From IMG/VR virus record IMGVR_UViG_3300044825_003208, positions 1 through 23,638 of that record: a stretch of 23,638 nt of DNA. The stretch is one strand, 5' to 3'. Below are positions 8,042 to 16,100 of the stretch, piece by piece (within the stretch, counting starts at the first letter, position 1; the number at the start of each line of letters is the position of its first letter). A model generated the notes under the pieces. It searched no databases, was not told the DNA's origin, and saw only the letters and a list, made by a program, of their open reading frames with translations. Both the position numbers and the translations under genes were made by a program. This DNA is from a virus.

Positions 8042-8637
8042 CTGGCCTGGATCTCCCAGCGCACCACGCGATCGCCGGCGTAGGTTGGGGTGACGCCCAT
8101 GATGGAGCGGATATCGGCACCGATGATGATCTGGTCGGTCAGGCTGGGCTGCTCGAGGCCATAGGCGGCGATCGTCACCATGAGGTCGCGCGACTGGATG
8201 CGCGTGCCGTCCACCAGGCGGAGGGGATAGGACTGCACCAGGGCGGTGACGGTGGTGTCGGCGGACCAGATCGGGGTGATCTCCGCCCCGTCGGTGAGCG
8301 AGGCGACCAGGCCCGGCGTGATGGCGACCGCATCGAAGCCTGGTTCGGTGGCGGTCAGCGCACGGGAATTCGCTGTGGCGGTGATCCGGTAGATGATGTC
8401 GCCGATCCGCAGCTTGTCGCCATCGAGCATGCGGCCGCGGGCGTCCTCGGCGCGGATTGCGATGGTCGACGTGCCGGAGGCGGTGTCGCCGTCCAGCACC
8501 GGGCTGACCAGGGTCGGCGGGTTGGGCAGCAGGTGCGGCGGGCCGGACGTGGTGAGGTGGCGCAGCGTGACGCGCTGGTTGCCCCGCCTGGCCAGCGCAT
8601 CGGCGACCCGGCGGTTGAGGGTGTCGGGCGTGCTCAT
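8038..8637 (-). CDS. Head-closure (stopper) protein candidate with beta-domain insertion
   Basis: A 199-aa protein between the gp6-type connector and the gp10-like protein, the usual place of the head-closure or stopper protein. The start (NQRVTLRHLTTSG) and the end (DGTRIQSRDLMVTIAAYGLEQPSLTD...DRVVRWEIQAR) look like two halves of a small neck protein. Between them, at about residues 48-124, is an inserted beta-rich module (TSTIAIRAEDARGRMLDGDK, IGDIIYRITAT, SLTDGAEITPIW) of the kind often seen in phage tail and neck proteins. It has ATGA overlaps on both sides. I do not recognise a named family with certainty. Confidence 0.65.
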   Translation of the reverse strand: MSTPDTLNRRVADALARRGNQRVTLRHLTTSGPPHLLPNPPTLVSPVLDGDTASGTSTIAIRAEDARGRMLDGDKLRIGDIIYRITATANSRALTATEPGFDAVAITPGLVASLTDGAEITPIWSADTTVTALVQSYPLRLVDGTRIQSRDLMVTIAAYGLEQPSLTDQIIIGADIRSIMGVTPTYAGDRVVRWEIQAR

Positions 8638-9179
8638 CCGAAGAAGACGGCTTTGTAATCGTCGAGCAGTACCTTGGCCTGCGGCGGGACGGAGCCGGGG
8701 CCATCCTGCCAGAAGCCGCCCGAGCCGATGCCCGCGTAGGACTCGCTCGACAGGTTCATATCGGTGCGGCGCGCGTCCCAGATCGCCTTCGCGGTGTAGA
8801 GCACCGCCTGCTGGACATCCTCGGGGATCGCGGCGAGCCCCGCCGTGTAGGTGACGATGACGTTCGCCTGCCCGCGCGGGATGATGCCCGACTTCCGGTA
8901 GAGCATGTTGTCGTTGAAGCGGAAGCCGGAGACATCGACCGCCACGTCATCGATGGTGATGCTGGCGATGGCGGTGATCGGGAAGCGCCGGAGCGGGAGC
9001 GCGGGGCCGTTCAGGCCGTTGCGGGTTTCGGTCTCTTCCGCGCTGGTGAGATCGCGGTTCATGTAGCCGATGCACGCCTTGGTGGCGGCCGTCACGCAGG
9101 CCTGCAGCGCGTCATCCTGCGCCTCGTCCTCGGGGCGCAGGAAATCGCGGGCCTGTTCGATCGTGACGTAATCGGCCAT
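8634..9179 (-). CDS. Head-tail connector protein (HK97 gp6-like)
   Basis: A 181-aa protein with the typical layout of gp6-like connectors: TIEQARDFLRPEDEAQDDAL at the N-terminus, a helix with AATKACIGYMNRDL, the LPLRRFPITAIASITID strand pair, VIVTYTAGLAAIPEDVQQAVL, then a helix and C-terminal tail. The family forms the ring under the portal and makes the first part of the neck. Most members are 100-110 aa; this one is longer through an extended central beta region and a Gly/Ser/Pro-rich C-terminal tail. It starts with ATG at 9179, 12 nt after the preceding stop, with AGGCGG upstream, and overlaps the head-closure gene as ATGA. Confidence 0.87.
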   Translation of the reverse strand: MADYVTIEQARDFLRPEDEAQDDALQACVTAATKACIGYMNRDLTSAEETETRNGLNGPALPLRRFPITAIASITIDDVAVDVSGFRFNDNMLYRKSGIIPRGQANVIVTYTAGLAAIPEDVQQAVLYTAKAIWDARRTDMNLSSESYAGIGSGGFWQDGPGSVPPQAKVLLDDYKAVFFG

Positions 9180-9191
9180 GCGTTACGCCGC

Positions 9192-9740
9192 CTAGGCCGG
9201 CATCTCGGTCGGCAGGTTGTTGGCCTTCGCCAGATCCTGCAGGTGTTCCACCGTGGCGCGGCCGTCAAAGCTGATGCTGGCCTTCTTCAGGATGTCGCGC
9301 AGGAAGGTCTTCAGCCCTTCGCGGACGTCGCGCTTCTGCGCCGTCTCCTGCTGGCGCATCTGCACCTCGATGGGAGCGACCAGCGTGCACTTGCAATGCT
9401 CCTCCAGGAGCCGCGCGGTTTCATGCGGGCAATTCTCGACGGCGACGATGCCATCCTCGTCAACCTGGAATTCGGCGGCGCCGACGGAGACGCAGGAGAC
9501 GTTATGTGGCGCCTTGAAGCGGATCACACCGGGCCAGATCGCGCCGCTCACCGCGGCGGTGGCCTTGATCTCGGCGAGATTGGCGGGGACTGGCGCGAGC
9601 GGCTCGGCCTTCATCAGCATCAGCTTTTCCATCGTGGAGCCGGAATGTCCGGTCGCATCGATGATGCCGTTTTCGTCGGCGAAGAACTCGTGTCCATCGA
9701 CACCGACGCACGACGTATTCGGGGGGAGGCGGAATTTCAT
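9192..9740 (-). CDS. 182-aa protein with internal domain duplication, possible capsid accessory/decoration protein
   Basis: It lies between major capsid and connector genes. Residues 2-28 and 74-100 align without gaps (offset 72) with about 13 of 27 identities, including F-x-x-P-x-N-x-S-C-V-x-V, E-F and D-E-x-G-I. Each copy looks like the small beta motif with the pattern G/A-x-E-F/Y-x-x-D-x-x-G often seen in short proteins next to phage capsid genes. The C-terminal part (about 125-182) is helical and includes VREGLKTFLRDILKKASISF and RATVEHLQDLAKANNLPTE. Cysteines at 11, 83, 104, 116 and 118 are unusually many for such a protein. A role in capsid decoration or neck assembly is suggested only by position. 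AAGGG lies about 11 nt before the ATG. Confidence 0.7.
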   Translation of the reverse strand: MKFRLPPNTSCVGVDGHEFFADENGIIDATGHSGSTMEKLMLMKAEPLAPVPANLAEIKATAAVSGAIWPGVIRFKAPHNVSCVSVGAAEFQVDEDGIVAVENCPHETARLLEEHCKCTLVAPIEVQMRQQETAQKRDVREGLKTFLRDILKKASISFDGRATVEHLQDLAKANNLPTEMPA

Positions 9741-9784
9741 GGTGGCAGTTCCCTTGAAATTTCGAATGGGAGAAGATTGCGAAT

Positions 9785-9806
9785 GGGGGCCGGTTTCCCG
9801 GCCCCC
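9785..9806 (-). terminator. Strong GAAA-loop hairpin after the capsid gene
   Basis: A perfect 9-bp stem (GGGGGCCGG with its complement) closes a 4-nt loop that reads GAAA on the minus-strand RNA, a GNRA tetraloop. It starts 17 nt after the capsid stop and lies before the 182-aa gene. No U-tract follows, so it may act less as a terminator and more as a 3' block that stabilises capsid mRNA. Confidence 0.6.
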
Positions 9807-9822
9807 GTTGCAGGCGGTAGGA

Positions 9823-11313
9823 TCAGCTGTTGCCGATGTTCGTGATCACGCCCATCGACGGAATGAAGTAATGCTGCAGGACCTGGTCAGAATAGACACC
9901 ATACTCGTAAGCCCTTGTTTTCAAAGGCCATTCGATCTGGTGATAATCCCGACGTGCCCGGATCTGCATCACGTTCTGGATGTTGTTCATCTGATACGGA
10001 AGCTGTGACGTCAGGAACAGAACCGTGCCCGGCGGCATGTTCGGATGCAGCATGATCGGGATTTCCTGCGGCCCGCCGCTCATCGCGTACGGGTTCAGGT
10101 AGCCCTTCGCCATGCCACCGCCGACCATCTGGCCCTGCTGCATCATGAAGGTGAAGCGCGCCGTGGTCGCCGAGGTGCCGCCGCCCAGGATCTTCTTGCG
10201 GATGTTCGTTGCTTCCTGCGAACCAACGATGATGAGGTCCGGGGACAGACGAAGATTGTCCCAGAAGCTCTTCAGCGCGACGTCCCATTCGACGATGCCG
10301 GAAGCGCCGTCGCCGGTCAGGCCGGAACCGTTCAGCGAGCGGAAGTAGGGGCTCATCGAAGAGTCGGCGATGAAACCGAGCAGGCCGTCATGGATCAGCG
10401 TGTTCTTGCTGTAGTCGGTGGCGGCCAGGGCGGTTGCGAGCTGCGTCGAAGACGGCACCGCGGTGGTGTGCGTGTAGGTGTTCACCGTGGTGACGGCGGC
10501 GAAACGCTCGGTGCCGGCGGAGGTGCCGACATACCAGGCATAGGCGTAGGCGCCCTGCACCGCGGTGACGGTCGCGACGAGAGACGACGCGTTGCTGGAC
10601 GAGCCCGTGGTGGCGGTGCCGGCGGACGATTTGATCGCGGTGCCGCCGTTCACCGTCTCGGTGGTGCCATCCTGGTTCGACCGCGAATAGGTCTGGGTCA
10701 GGCTGGAGGCCGAGGCGTTCAGCATGTAGCCGTCGTAGGTCAGCGCCACGCAGATCACGCGATGCGCGGTCGAGTCCGCCAGCGCGCCGCCGGTGGTGAC
10801 GATGGAGACGGACGGGGTCGGCGTGGTGCCGAGCGCGGTGGAGCTGTTGCCGCCGAGGATGATCTTTTCCTCGTCGATCATCTGCGCCTGCAGCAGCGAC
10901 ATCACGGCGCGGGCCTTGATGTCGTCGAAGCCTTCGCCGGCCAGCTCGGCTTCGAACGTGACGTTCGATTCCTGGCCGAGCGTGCGATAGGAGGCGAGGC
11001 GCTCGACCACCGTGACGTTCATCAGACCGCCACGACGACCCTCGCTGATGCCCTGCGGCACGGGGGTCGAATTAATTGCGGTCACGGAACGCCAATTGGC
11101 CTGGATACCGCCACGGCCGGAGACGCGCGGGATCATGTTCCGCAGCGGCGTCAGCACCGGATAGAGGTTCTTGGCCGGGGCTTCCAGGTCATAGGTCTGG
11201 AGGCCCGTGGTTGCGGTACCCGGCTGGGAGAACGTGGCCTTGGCCAGATCCTGGCCGTTTGCCAGCGCCGCCTTGAGCAGGGCGAGGGTTTCGGGGTTTA
11301 GAGGAGCGTTCAT
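9823..11313 (-). CDS. Major capsid protein, HK97 fold with inserted domain
   Basis: A 496-aa protein. After a short N-terminal extension (1-25), residues 26-63 (ATFSQPG...YDLEAPAKNLYPVLTPLRNMIPR) give the N-arm pattern of an HK97-type capsid family. Other core features are SEGRRGGLMNV, TFEAELAGEGFDDIKARAVM, LIHDGLLGFI, DNLRLSPDLIIVGSQEA, TVLFLTSQLPY and the end HYFIPSMGVITNIGNS. Residues about 170-285 form a Ser/Thr-rich insertion with an AYAWYVGTSAG stretch, like the Ig/FnIII-type surface domains inserted in some capsid proteins. There is no long delta domain, consistent with a separate scaffold-like gene upstream. The start is ATG 11313 with GGGGAAG before it. The gene is isolated by hairpins on both sides. 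Confidence 0.93.
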   Translation of the reverse strand: MNAPLNPETLALLKAALANGQDLAKATFSQPGTATTGLQTYDLEAPAKNLYPVLTPLRNMIPRVSGRGGIQANWRSVTAINSTPVPQGISEGRRGGLMNVTVVERLASYRTLGQESNVTFEAELAGEGFDDIKARAVMSLLQAQMIDEEKIILGGNSSTALGTTPTPSVSIVTTGGALADSTAHRVICVALTYDGYMLNASASSLTQTYSRSNQDGTTETVNGGTAIKSSAGTATTGSSSNASSLVATVTAVQGAYAYAWYVGTSAGTERFAAVTTVNTYTHTTAVPSSTQLATALAATDYSKNTLIHDGLLGFIADSSMSPYFRSLNGSGLTGDGASGIVEWDVALKSFWDNLRLSPDLIIVGSQEATNIRKKILGGGTSATTARFTFMMQQGQMVGGGMAKGYLNPYAMSGGPQEIPIMLHPNMPPGTVLFLTSQLPYQMNNIQNVMQIRARRDYHQIEWPLKTRAYEYGVYSDQVLQHYFIPSMGVITNIGNS

Positions 11314-11366
11314 GGCTTCCCCACACTTTCATGTGTTCGAAAGCCGTGGCCCGGCGGCGGATGGAG

Positions 11367-11398
11367 GGCCAACCCCCTGGTTTCCCAAGGAGCCAACC
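11367..11398 (-). promoter_or_regulatory. Capsid leader hairpin 1 (GNRA loop)
   Basis: On minus-strand RNA, CUCCUUGG and CCAGGGGG (core at 11373-11392) close a GAAA tetraloop. The stem extends to 14 bp when G-U wobbles are counted. Two of the core pairs are G-U on this strand and would be C-A mismatches on the other, so the structure belongs to the capsid-sense RNA. It lies about 55 nt before the capsid ATG. Confidence 0.55.
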
Positions 11399-11431
11399 GG
11401 TCGGCCCATCCCGGCAACAATCCCGAGCCCG

Positions 11432-11467
11432 CTACGCCTCACACAATAATGTGTTTCATCGGCGTAG
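11432..11467 (-). promoter_or_regulatory. Capsid leader hairpin 2 (two-tier inverted repeat)
   Basis: The outer arms CTACGCC and GGCGTAG are perfect complements (7 bp). Inside them ACACA and TGTGT form a second 5-bp stem around a 4-nt loop, with small internal loops between. On the minus strand a six-codon frame, M-K-H-I-I-V then TGA (11459-11439), lies entirely within it; no ribosome site is visible, so a leader peptide is doubtful. As DNA the symmetry could also be a protein-binding site. Confidence 0.5.
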
Positions 11468-11476
11468 ATGTCGTTG

Positions 11477-11510
11477 GACAGGGAGACCGGGCTTCCCCGG
11501 TTTCCCTGTC
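11477..11510 (-). promoter_or_regulatory. Capsid leader hairpin 3 (15-bp stem)
   Basis: GACAGGGA-G-ACCGGG pairs with CCCGGT-T-TCCCTGTC around a 4-nt loop, giving 15 paired positions with a single G-T type pair. It starts 10 nt after the stop of the scaffold-like gene. No U-tract follows on either strand. It could be a weak terminator or attenuator between scaffold and capsid, or a processing/stability element. Confidence 0.6.
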
Positions 11511-11520
11511 AAGCAGAAAT

Positions 11521-13149
11521 TCAGGCGGTCTTCGTCAGCTCGTTGACGCGCTTCATCATCGGCACGCCACCGGCGGCATGCACCAGCTTGGTCATCTCAG
11601 TGGCCCGTTCGAATGGCGGCAGGTTGGCGATGCGCCGGGCTTCCTTCTCCAGATCCTCCTCCGAGGTGCCGGAGCCGCCACCGGTATCGGCGGCCTTCGT
11701 CAGGCTATTCAGCTTGGCGCCGGGCCCGACGACAGCCTTCGGCTCCTCGGGCTGCTTGGCCAGCTTCTCCAGCGTGCCCTCCATGTTGGTGACGACCTTC
11801 TCCAGCGCGTCGGCATCAGCCACGAGGGCGACCGTCACGCCGGAGAAGTCGGGCACCGCAGAGCCCATCTTCTTCAGGCTATCGCCGGCCGTGTGCAGGC
11901 GCTTGACGAGGTCCTCGGTGCGTGCGGCCTTCTCGGCACGGCGCTTCGCTTCCTCGTCCTCCTCGCCACCACCTTCACCGCCGGCACCGCCTTCGCCACC
12001 ACCTGCTGCAGGCGGCTTCTCTTCACCGCTCGGCTGGGCATCGGCGCGCGCCGGCGGCGGCTCTTCCTCACCACCACCCGCGGGAGGCTCCTCCTCGCCA
12101 CCAGCCGGAGGCTGTTCCCCTTCGCCCGGAGGCACTTCCTCCTCACCGCCACCCGAAATCTGGTCGACGGTGAACAGGATCGCCGCGGCCAGGCGCCCGA
12201 TCATCTCGACCGGGTCCATATCCTCGCCTTCCTCGCCCCCGCCCGGCTCCACTTCGCCCGGCGGGATTTCCTCGCCGTCGGCCTTGGCCAGGAAGGCGTC
12301 CAGGTCGGCCTTCTCGATGCCGGCCAGCACCATCAGGTCGGCACCCAGGGATACGGCGGCGTCCGCCAGGATGCCCGGGTCCAATGCCCGCTCGGCGAGT
12401 TCGACGGGCAGCGTGGTCTTCACCATCACCCCGTCGTCCTCGGGCAGACCCGGCACCGCGACCTTCATCAGGATCATGCCGGCGGGCAGATGGTCGGTCG
12501 CCTTGCCCATCTCGTCGAATTCGGCCTTTTCGGCCGGCGCGACCTTCTCGTTCACCGCCGCGCTCATCGCCAGCATGCCGGCGTTCAGCATGCCTTCCAG
12601 GAGCGCGTTCACCGTGGCGGAGGCAGGATCGGAGGCCTTCTCCTGGCCCGACCAGTCCTTGCCCTCCTTGATCGCGTTGATCCGCTCATCGACGTAGGAG
12701 ACCAGCTGCGCCACCCGGCCGACGGTGCCCAGCCCCTTGTACATCGGCTTAGCCGCGACCAGCTCGCCGCCCTTGGCCAGCGCCTCGATCTGCTCCTCGA
12801 CGGCCTTACCCAGGTCCGCGTCGACCTGGCCGACGAGCGCATCCTGGAACTCCTGGAAGGTCGTCTTCAGCAGCGCTTCCCGATCAGCGGTGTCCGCCAG
12901 AGCGATGCCGGACACGCTCTTCGACAGCGTGTCGACCATCGAGATGATCGTGTCCTTACCCATGGTGATGTCACCCTTTCCCATTGCCTGGCCAGAGCCG
13001 GATTTCCGCTTGCGGGCGGCCATTTCCCGCAAACGGCGTAGCCAACCCGGCCCAGGGGACGGGTGGAGGGTTTTCGCCCCCCTCTCGAGGTCGTAACCTT
13101 GCAGGCCGCTGGTTCCCGATGCAGGTGCGGCGAACGTCGCTCCACTCAT
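11521..13149 (-). CDS. Acidic scaffold-like protein with capsid-like N-terminal segment
   Basis: A 542-aa protein. Residues 4-34 (ATFAAPASGTSGLQGYDLE...AKTLHP) match residues 26-56 of the major capsid protein at about 17 of 31 positions. A basic linker (WLRRLREMAARKRKSG) follows. A helical region from about 63 (MGKDTIISMVDTLSKSVSG) comes next, then a globular part (DHLPAGMILMKVAVPGLP), a low-complexity Glu/Pro/Gly stretch at about 295-400 and a helical C-terminus (EEDLEKEARRIANLPPFERA). Acidic, helical composition and position between protease and capsid genes suggest a scaffolding protein. The ATG at 13149 overlaps the preceding stop as TGATG, which supports the long form; ATGs at 12984 and 12963 with a GGGAAAGGG site upstream could give a form lacking the capsid-like part. 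Scaffold function is inferred, not shown by a recognised domain. Confidence 0.7.
   Translation of the reverse strand: MSGATFAAPASGTSGLQGYDLERGAKTLHPSPGPGWLRRLREMAARKRKSGSGQAMGKGDITMGKDTIISMVDTLSKSVSGIALADTADREALLKTTFQEFQDALVGQVDADLGKAVEEQIEALAKGGELVAAKPMYKGLGTVGRVAQLVSYVDERINAIKEGKDWSGQEKASDPASATVNALLEGMLNAGMLAMSAAVNEKVAPAEKAEFDEMGKATDHLPAGMILMKVAVPGLPEDDGVMVKTTLPVELAERALDPGILADAAVSLGADLMVLAGIEKADLDAFLAKADGEEIPPGEVEPGGGEEGEDMDPVEMIGRLAAAILFTVDQISGGGEEEVPPGEGEQPPAGGEEEPPAGGGEEEPPPARADAQPSGEEKPPAAGGGEGGAGGEGGGEEDEEAKRRAEKAARTEDLVKRLHTAGDSLKKMGSAVPDFSGVTVALVADADALEKVVTNMEGTLEKLAKQPEEPKAVVGPGAKLNSLTKAADTGGGSGTSEEDLEKEARRIANLPPFERATEMTKLVHAAGGVPMMKRVNELTKTA
11945..12265 (-). repeat. Degenerate Glu/Pro/Gly-coding repeats in the scaffold-like gene
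   Basis: Irregular repeats of the type PPGEGEQPPAGG / EEEPPAGGG / EEEPPPA, encoded by near-repeated triplet-rich DNA (GGAGGC, CCACCA, TCCTCC blocks on the plus strand). This acidic low-complexity linker separates two helical parts of the protein and is a likely site of length variation. Confidence 0.6.
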
Positions 13150-16100
13150 CAGCGCAGCCCCTCGAAATATCGGCCGATCCTGCTGGAGGCCTTCTTGTCG
13201 TAGCCGGTGAACCAGCGATGGATCTGCTTGCCCACCTCGGCCCCGGCCACTGAGCCGGCGGTGGCCCCCGCGAAGGAACCGACCGGGCCACCCACCGCGC
13301 CAGCCGCGCCGCCGGCGATCACACCCACGGTGGAGCCGACGAACTCAGCCGCGATCTGCCCGAAATCCGTGGCGGCCGGCGGCTCGTATCGGCCCGGCGA
13401 CTTCCGGCCGGCCGCGCGATATCCCGCGTCCACGGCCCGCTGCGCCGCCTCATTCGCCACCGCACCACCAGCTGCTGCACCAGCAATCGAAGCGCCCAGG
13501 CGCACCGCGGTGCCGGCCACGCCGCCCATGGCGGGCAGGAACCTGGTGGCGAGGCGCATCACCGCGCCGGTGCGCGCCGGTGCGGCACCGGCCAGGGCGG
13601 AGACGGCGGCCCGGCGGCCGGCACGCGCGTTCAGGTAGCGATCGGCCAGCTTGAACGCGGCGATGCCACCACCGGCAGAACCGACCTCGGCCGCGAACGC
13701 GCCGGACATCCGGTGCGGATCGGTGAAGGCCCGCTCCTTGACCGGCTTCTGCCCACCCACCGGCAACTCGGACTGCGGCCCGCCCATCTTACTGCCGCCC
13801 GCTTTCGGGGGGCTGGGGGTGCTGGCGCTGGCCGCGCCGCCACCCTTCGAGGCGAACTCCCCGCCGCGATCGCTGCCGGATGGCTGGCGCGTGATGCGGG
13901 TTTCATCGAAGGCTCGTCGGGCATAACCGAGCACGCTCTTGCGTAGCGCACCGGTGGGCGTGACCTTCTTCGCCTCGCGGCGGAGCTTCTCCACCAGGTC
14001 CTGCGCGATGCGGTCCATCTCGTTGTAGAACACGTCGTATTCGCCGGCCCGGATCGAATCCCGCGCCGCGCCGCGCGAGAGGGCGGACGAGTCCATCGCA
14101 GCCCCGACCAGCGTGTCGGCCACCACGCTGATGGAATGCCGCATCCCCAGCCGATGATCGGCATGCACCTTGCGGGCAAGCATGCCGATGGCGATACCCA
14201 GCCCGGTGGTGTCGTCCTTCTCGTGCATCGCCAGCGCCTTGGCGACACGCGGCGCATGCCCTTGCGCCACCTCCTTCACCTCGTCGGACTTCCAGCCCTC
14301 CGGCAGATCGAACTGCGAGGTGCTGGACTTGCGTGCCCGTGGCGCTTCGGTGCCGGCGCCCGAGGTTCCCTTGATCGAGGCATGGATGCTGGCCAGGCTG
14401 TCGGCCGGGATCTTCTTCGTCATCCCGACGATGTGCACGGCGCGGTGCAGGTTGGCGCGCTGGCGGTCATCGCGCGGCGCGTTCTCGCGCATGATGCGGG
14501 AGATTTCGTCCGACAGCGCCTCGGTGGCGGCGTCGGCATCGCCTCCCTTCAATCCCTCGTTCTTGGCAAACATGCCCTGGCGGAACATGCCGTCGCCGCT
14601 CCAGCCAGTGATCAGGTTTGTCATCTGGCCCGGCTTCAGAATGGCGCCCTGGCGCGAGAACAGGTCGCCCAGCGTGTTCCAGAAGCCGCCCTTCTCCGGC
14701 GTCTGCCCGCCGATCTCCTTTCGGATGTGGTTCATGAACTCGCCGGCGGCGCCGTTGCGGGCGCTGTCGGCATCAGCCCCCTTGCGGAACTTCACCTCCG
14801 GCGCGCCATCGAAATCGGGCTTCGCCGCCTCGATCTGCTTGTCGTCCCAGCCATCCTGGATTTTCTTGGCCAGATCCTTCGGCAGGTTGCGCGCGTCGCC
14901 ACCCTGCTGCTGCCCGCCACCACCGCCCTGGCTGTTCTGGTTCTGCCGGTTGCGGAAATCCGACACCCGGCCGCCGGCGAAGATCTGCTCGCGTGGCGCG
15001 CCGTCGCGGGCCCAGCGCCGGCCCCACAGGAACACGCGCTCGTTCTTGTTGTCGGGATCGGTCATGGAGACGCCGACGAAGCCGCCACCGGTCACCGGGT
15101 CGGTGTGCCGCTCCAGCTTCATGTTGTTCGGCATCTTCTCTCGCGCGCGCTGGCCGGGCGGCTTCGTCATCTTGCCGTAGAGCCAGTCGCCATAGGCCAT
15201 GGCCGCGCCACCCGCACCGGCCAGCAGCGGCCACGCGCGCATGATCCGCTCGGGCGAGAGCACCGTCTTGTCGCCCTGCTGCTCGGTGAACAGGCTGCGC
15301 AGCGTGCTCTTGAATTCGGTCTTGCCGCGCCGCGCCATCGTCCCGAGCGTGTCGAGGAGGTTCTTGGTGGTGGGCTTGGCCGCGAATTCGGCGACGCGCC
15401 GGCTGACCGCGCCCCGGATCTGGCCATAGTCGCGCATCGCCACGTCGAGCTGCTTGCGCACGCCAGGCGGCAGGATCGTTCTCGAGGCTTTGCTGCCGGT
15501 GATGGCGGTCTCGAACGCCTCCGCTGCCTGGGCGCGCTCGTTCGCCGCCGCGATCACCTTGTTCCGCAGCGCAGCAATCTGCTCTTTCGGCGCGCCGGCG
15601 AGGGTCGCCTCGTTCGCCGCGTTGCGGGCCACGCGCAGCTTGCCCTGGGCGAGCAGTAGCTCTTTCCGCGCGACGCGGGCCGCACGCGGGACCGAGCCAC
15701 GCCCCACGCCAGCCGCAGCGGCGGCCGTCATCCTGGCCTTGTAGTGGCGCAGCTCCGCCAACTGCTCCCCACGCACACGCTCGAGGTTGGTGTCGAACAG
15801 ACTCTCGGCCGCGTCGCGCGCGCGTCGCTCCATGTCCAGGTTGGTACGCGCCATATCGCCAGTGGATGGCGCGGCGATGGGCTTGCCGGAGATCCCGGTG
15901 ATGTCCGGTCCCTTGGTCTTCAGGTCTTCGAACGCCTTGATCGCACGCGTCTCGGCGGTGCGGGCCTTCTTGAACGCCGCCTCCGCCGCGTCGAATTCCG
16001 CCTTCAGCTCCGCCGGCGGGTTTGCGCCCGCCTCCGCCATCCTGGTCTTCAGAGGCTCGAGCGCATCCGCCGTCTTCTGGGTCGCGTCCTCGGCCGCCTT

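Noticed and set aside
7584-8120. Longer upstream start for the tail terminator gene
   Set aside because: The extension is the out-of-frame shadow of the gp10-like gene; the ATG at 7583 has the ATGA overlap typical of this operon.
11449-13041. Plus-strand open frame of 530 codons opposite the scaffold-like gene
   Set aside because: It is antisense to a well-supported gene; in very GC-rich DNA long antisense frames are common. Its translation is His/Arg/Leu-rich without domains.
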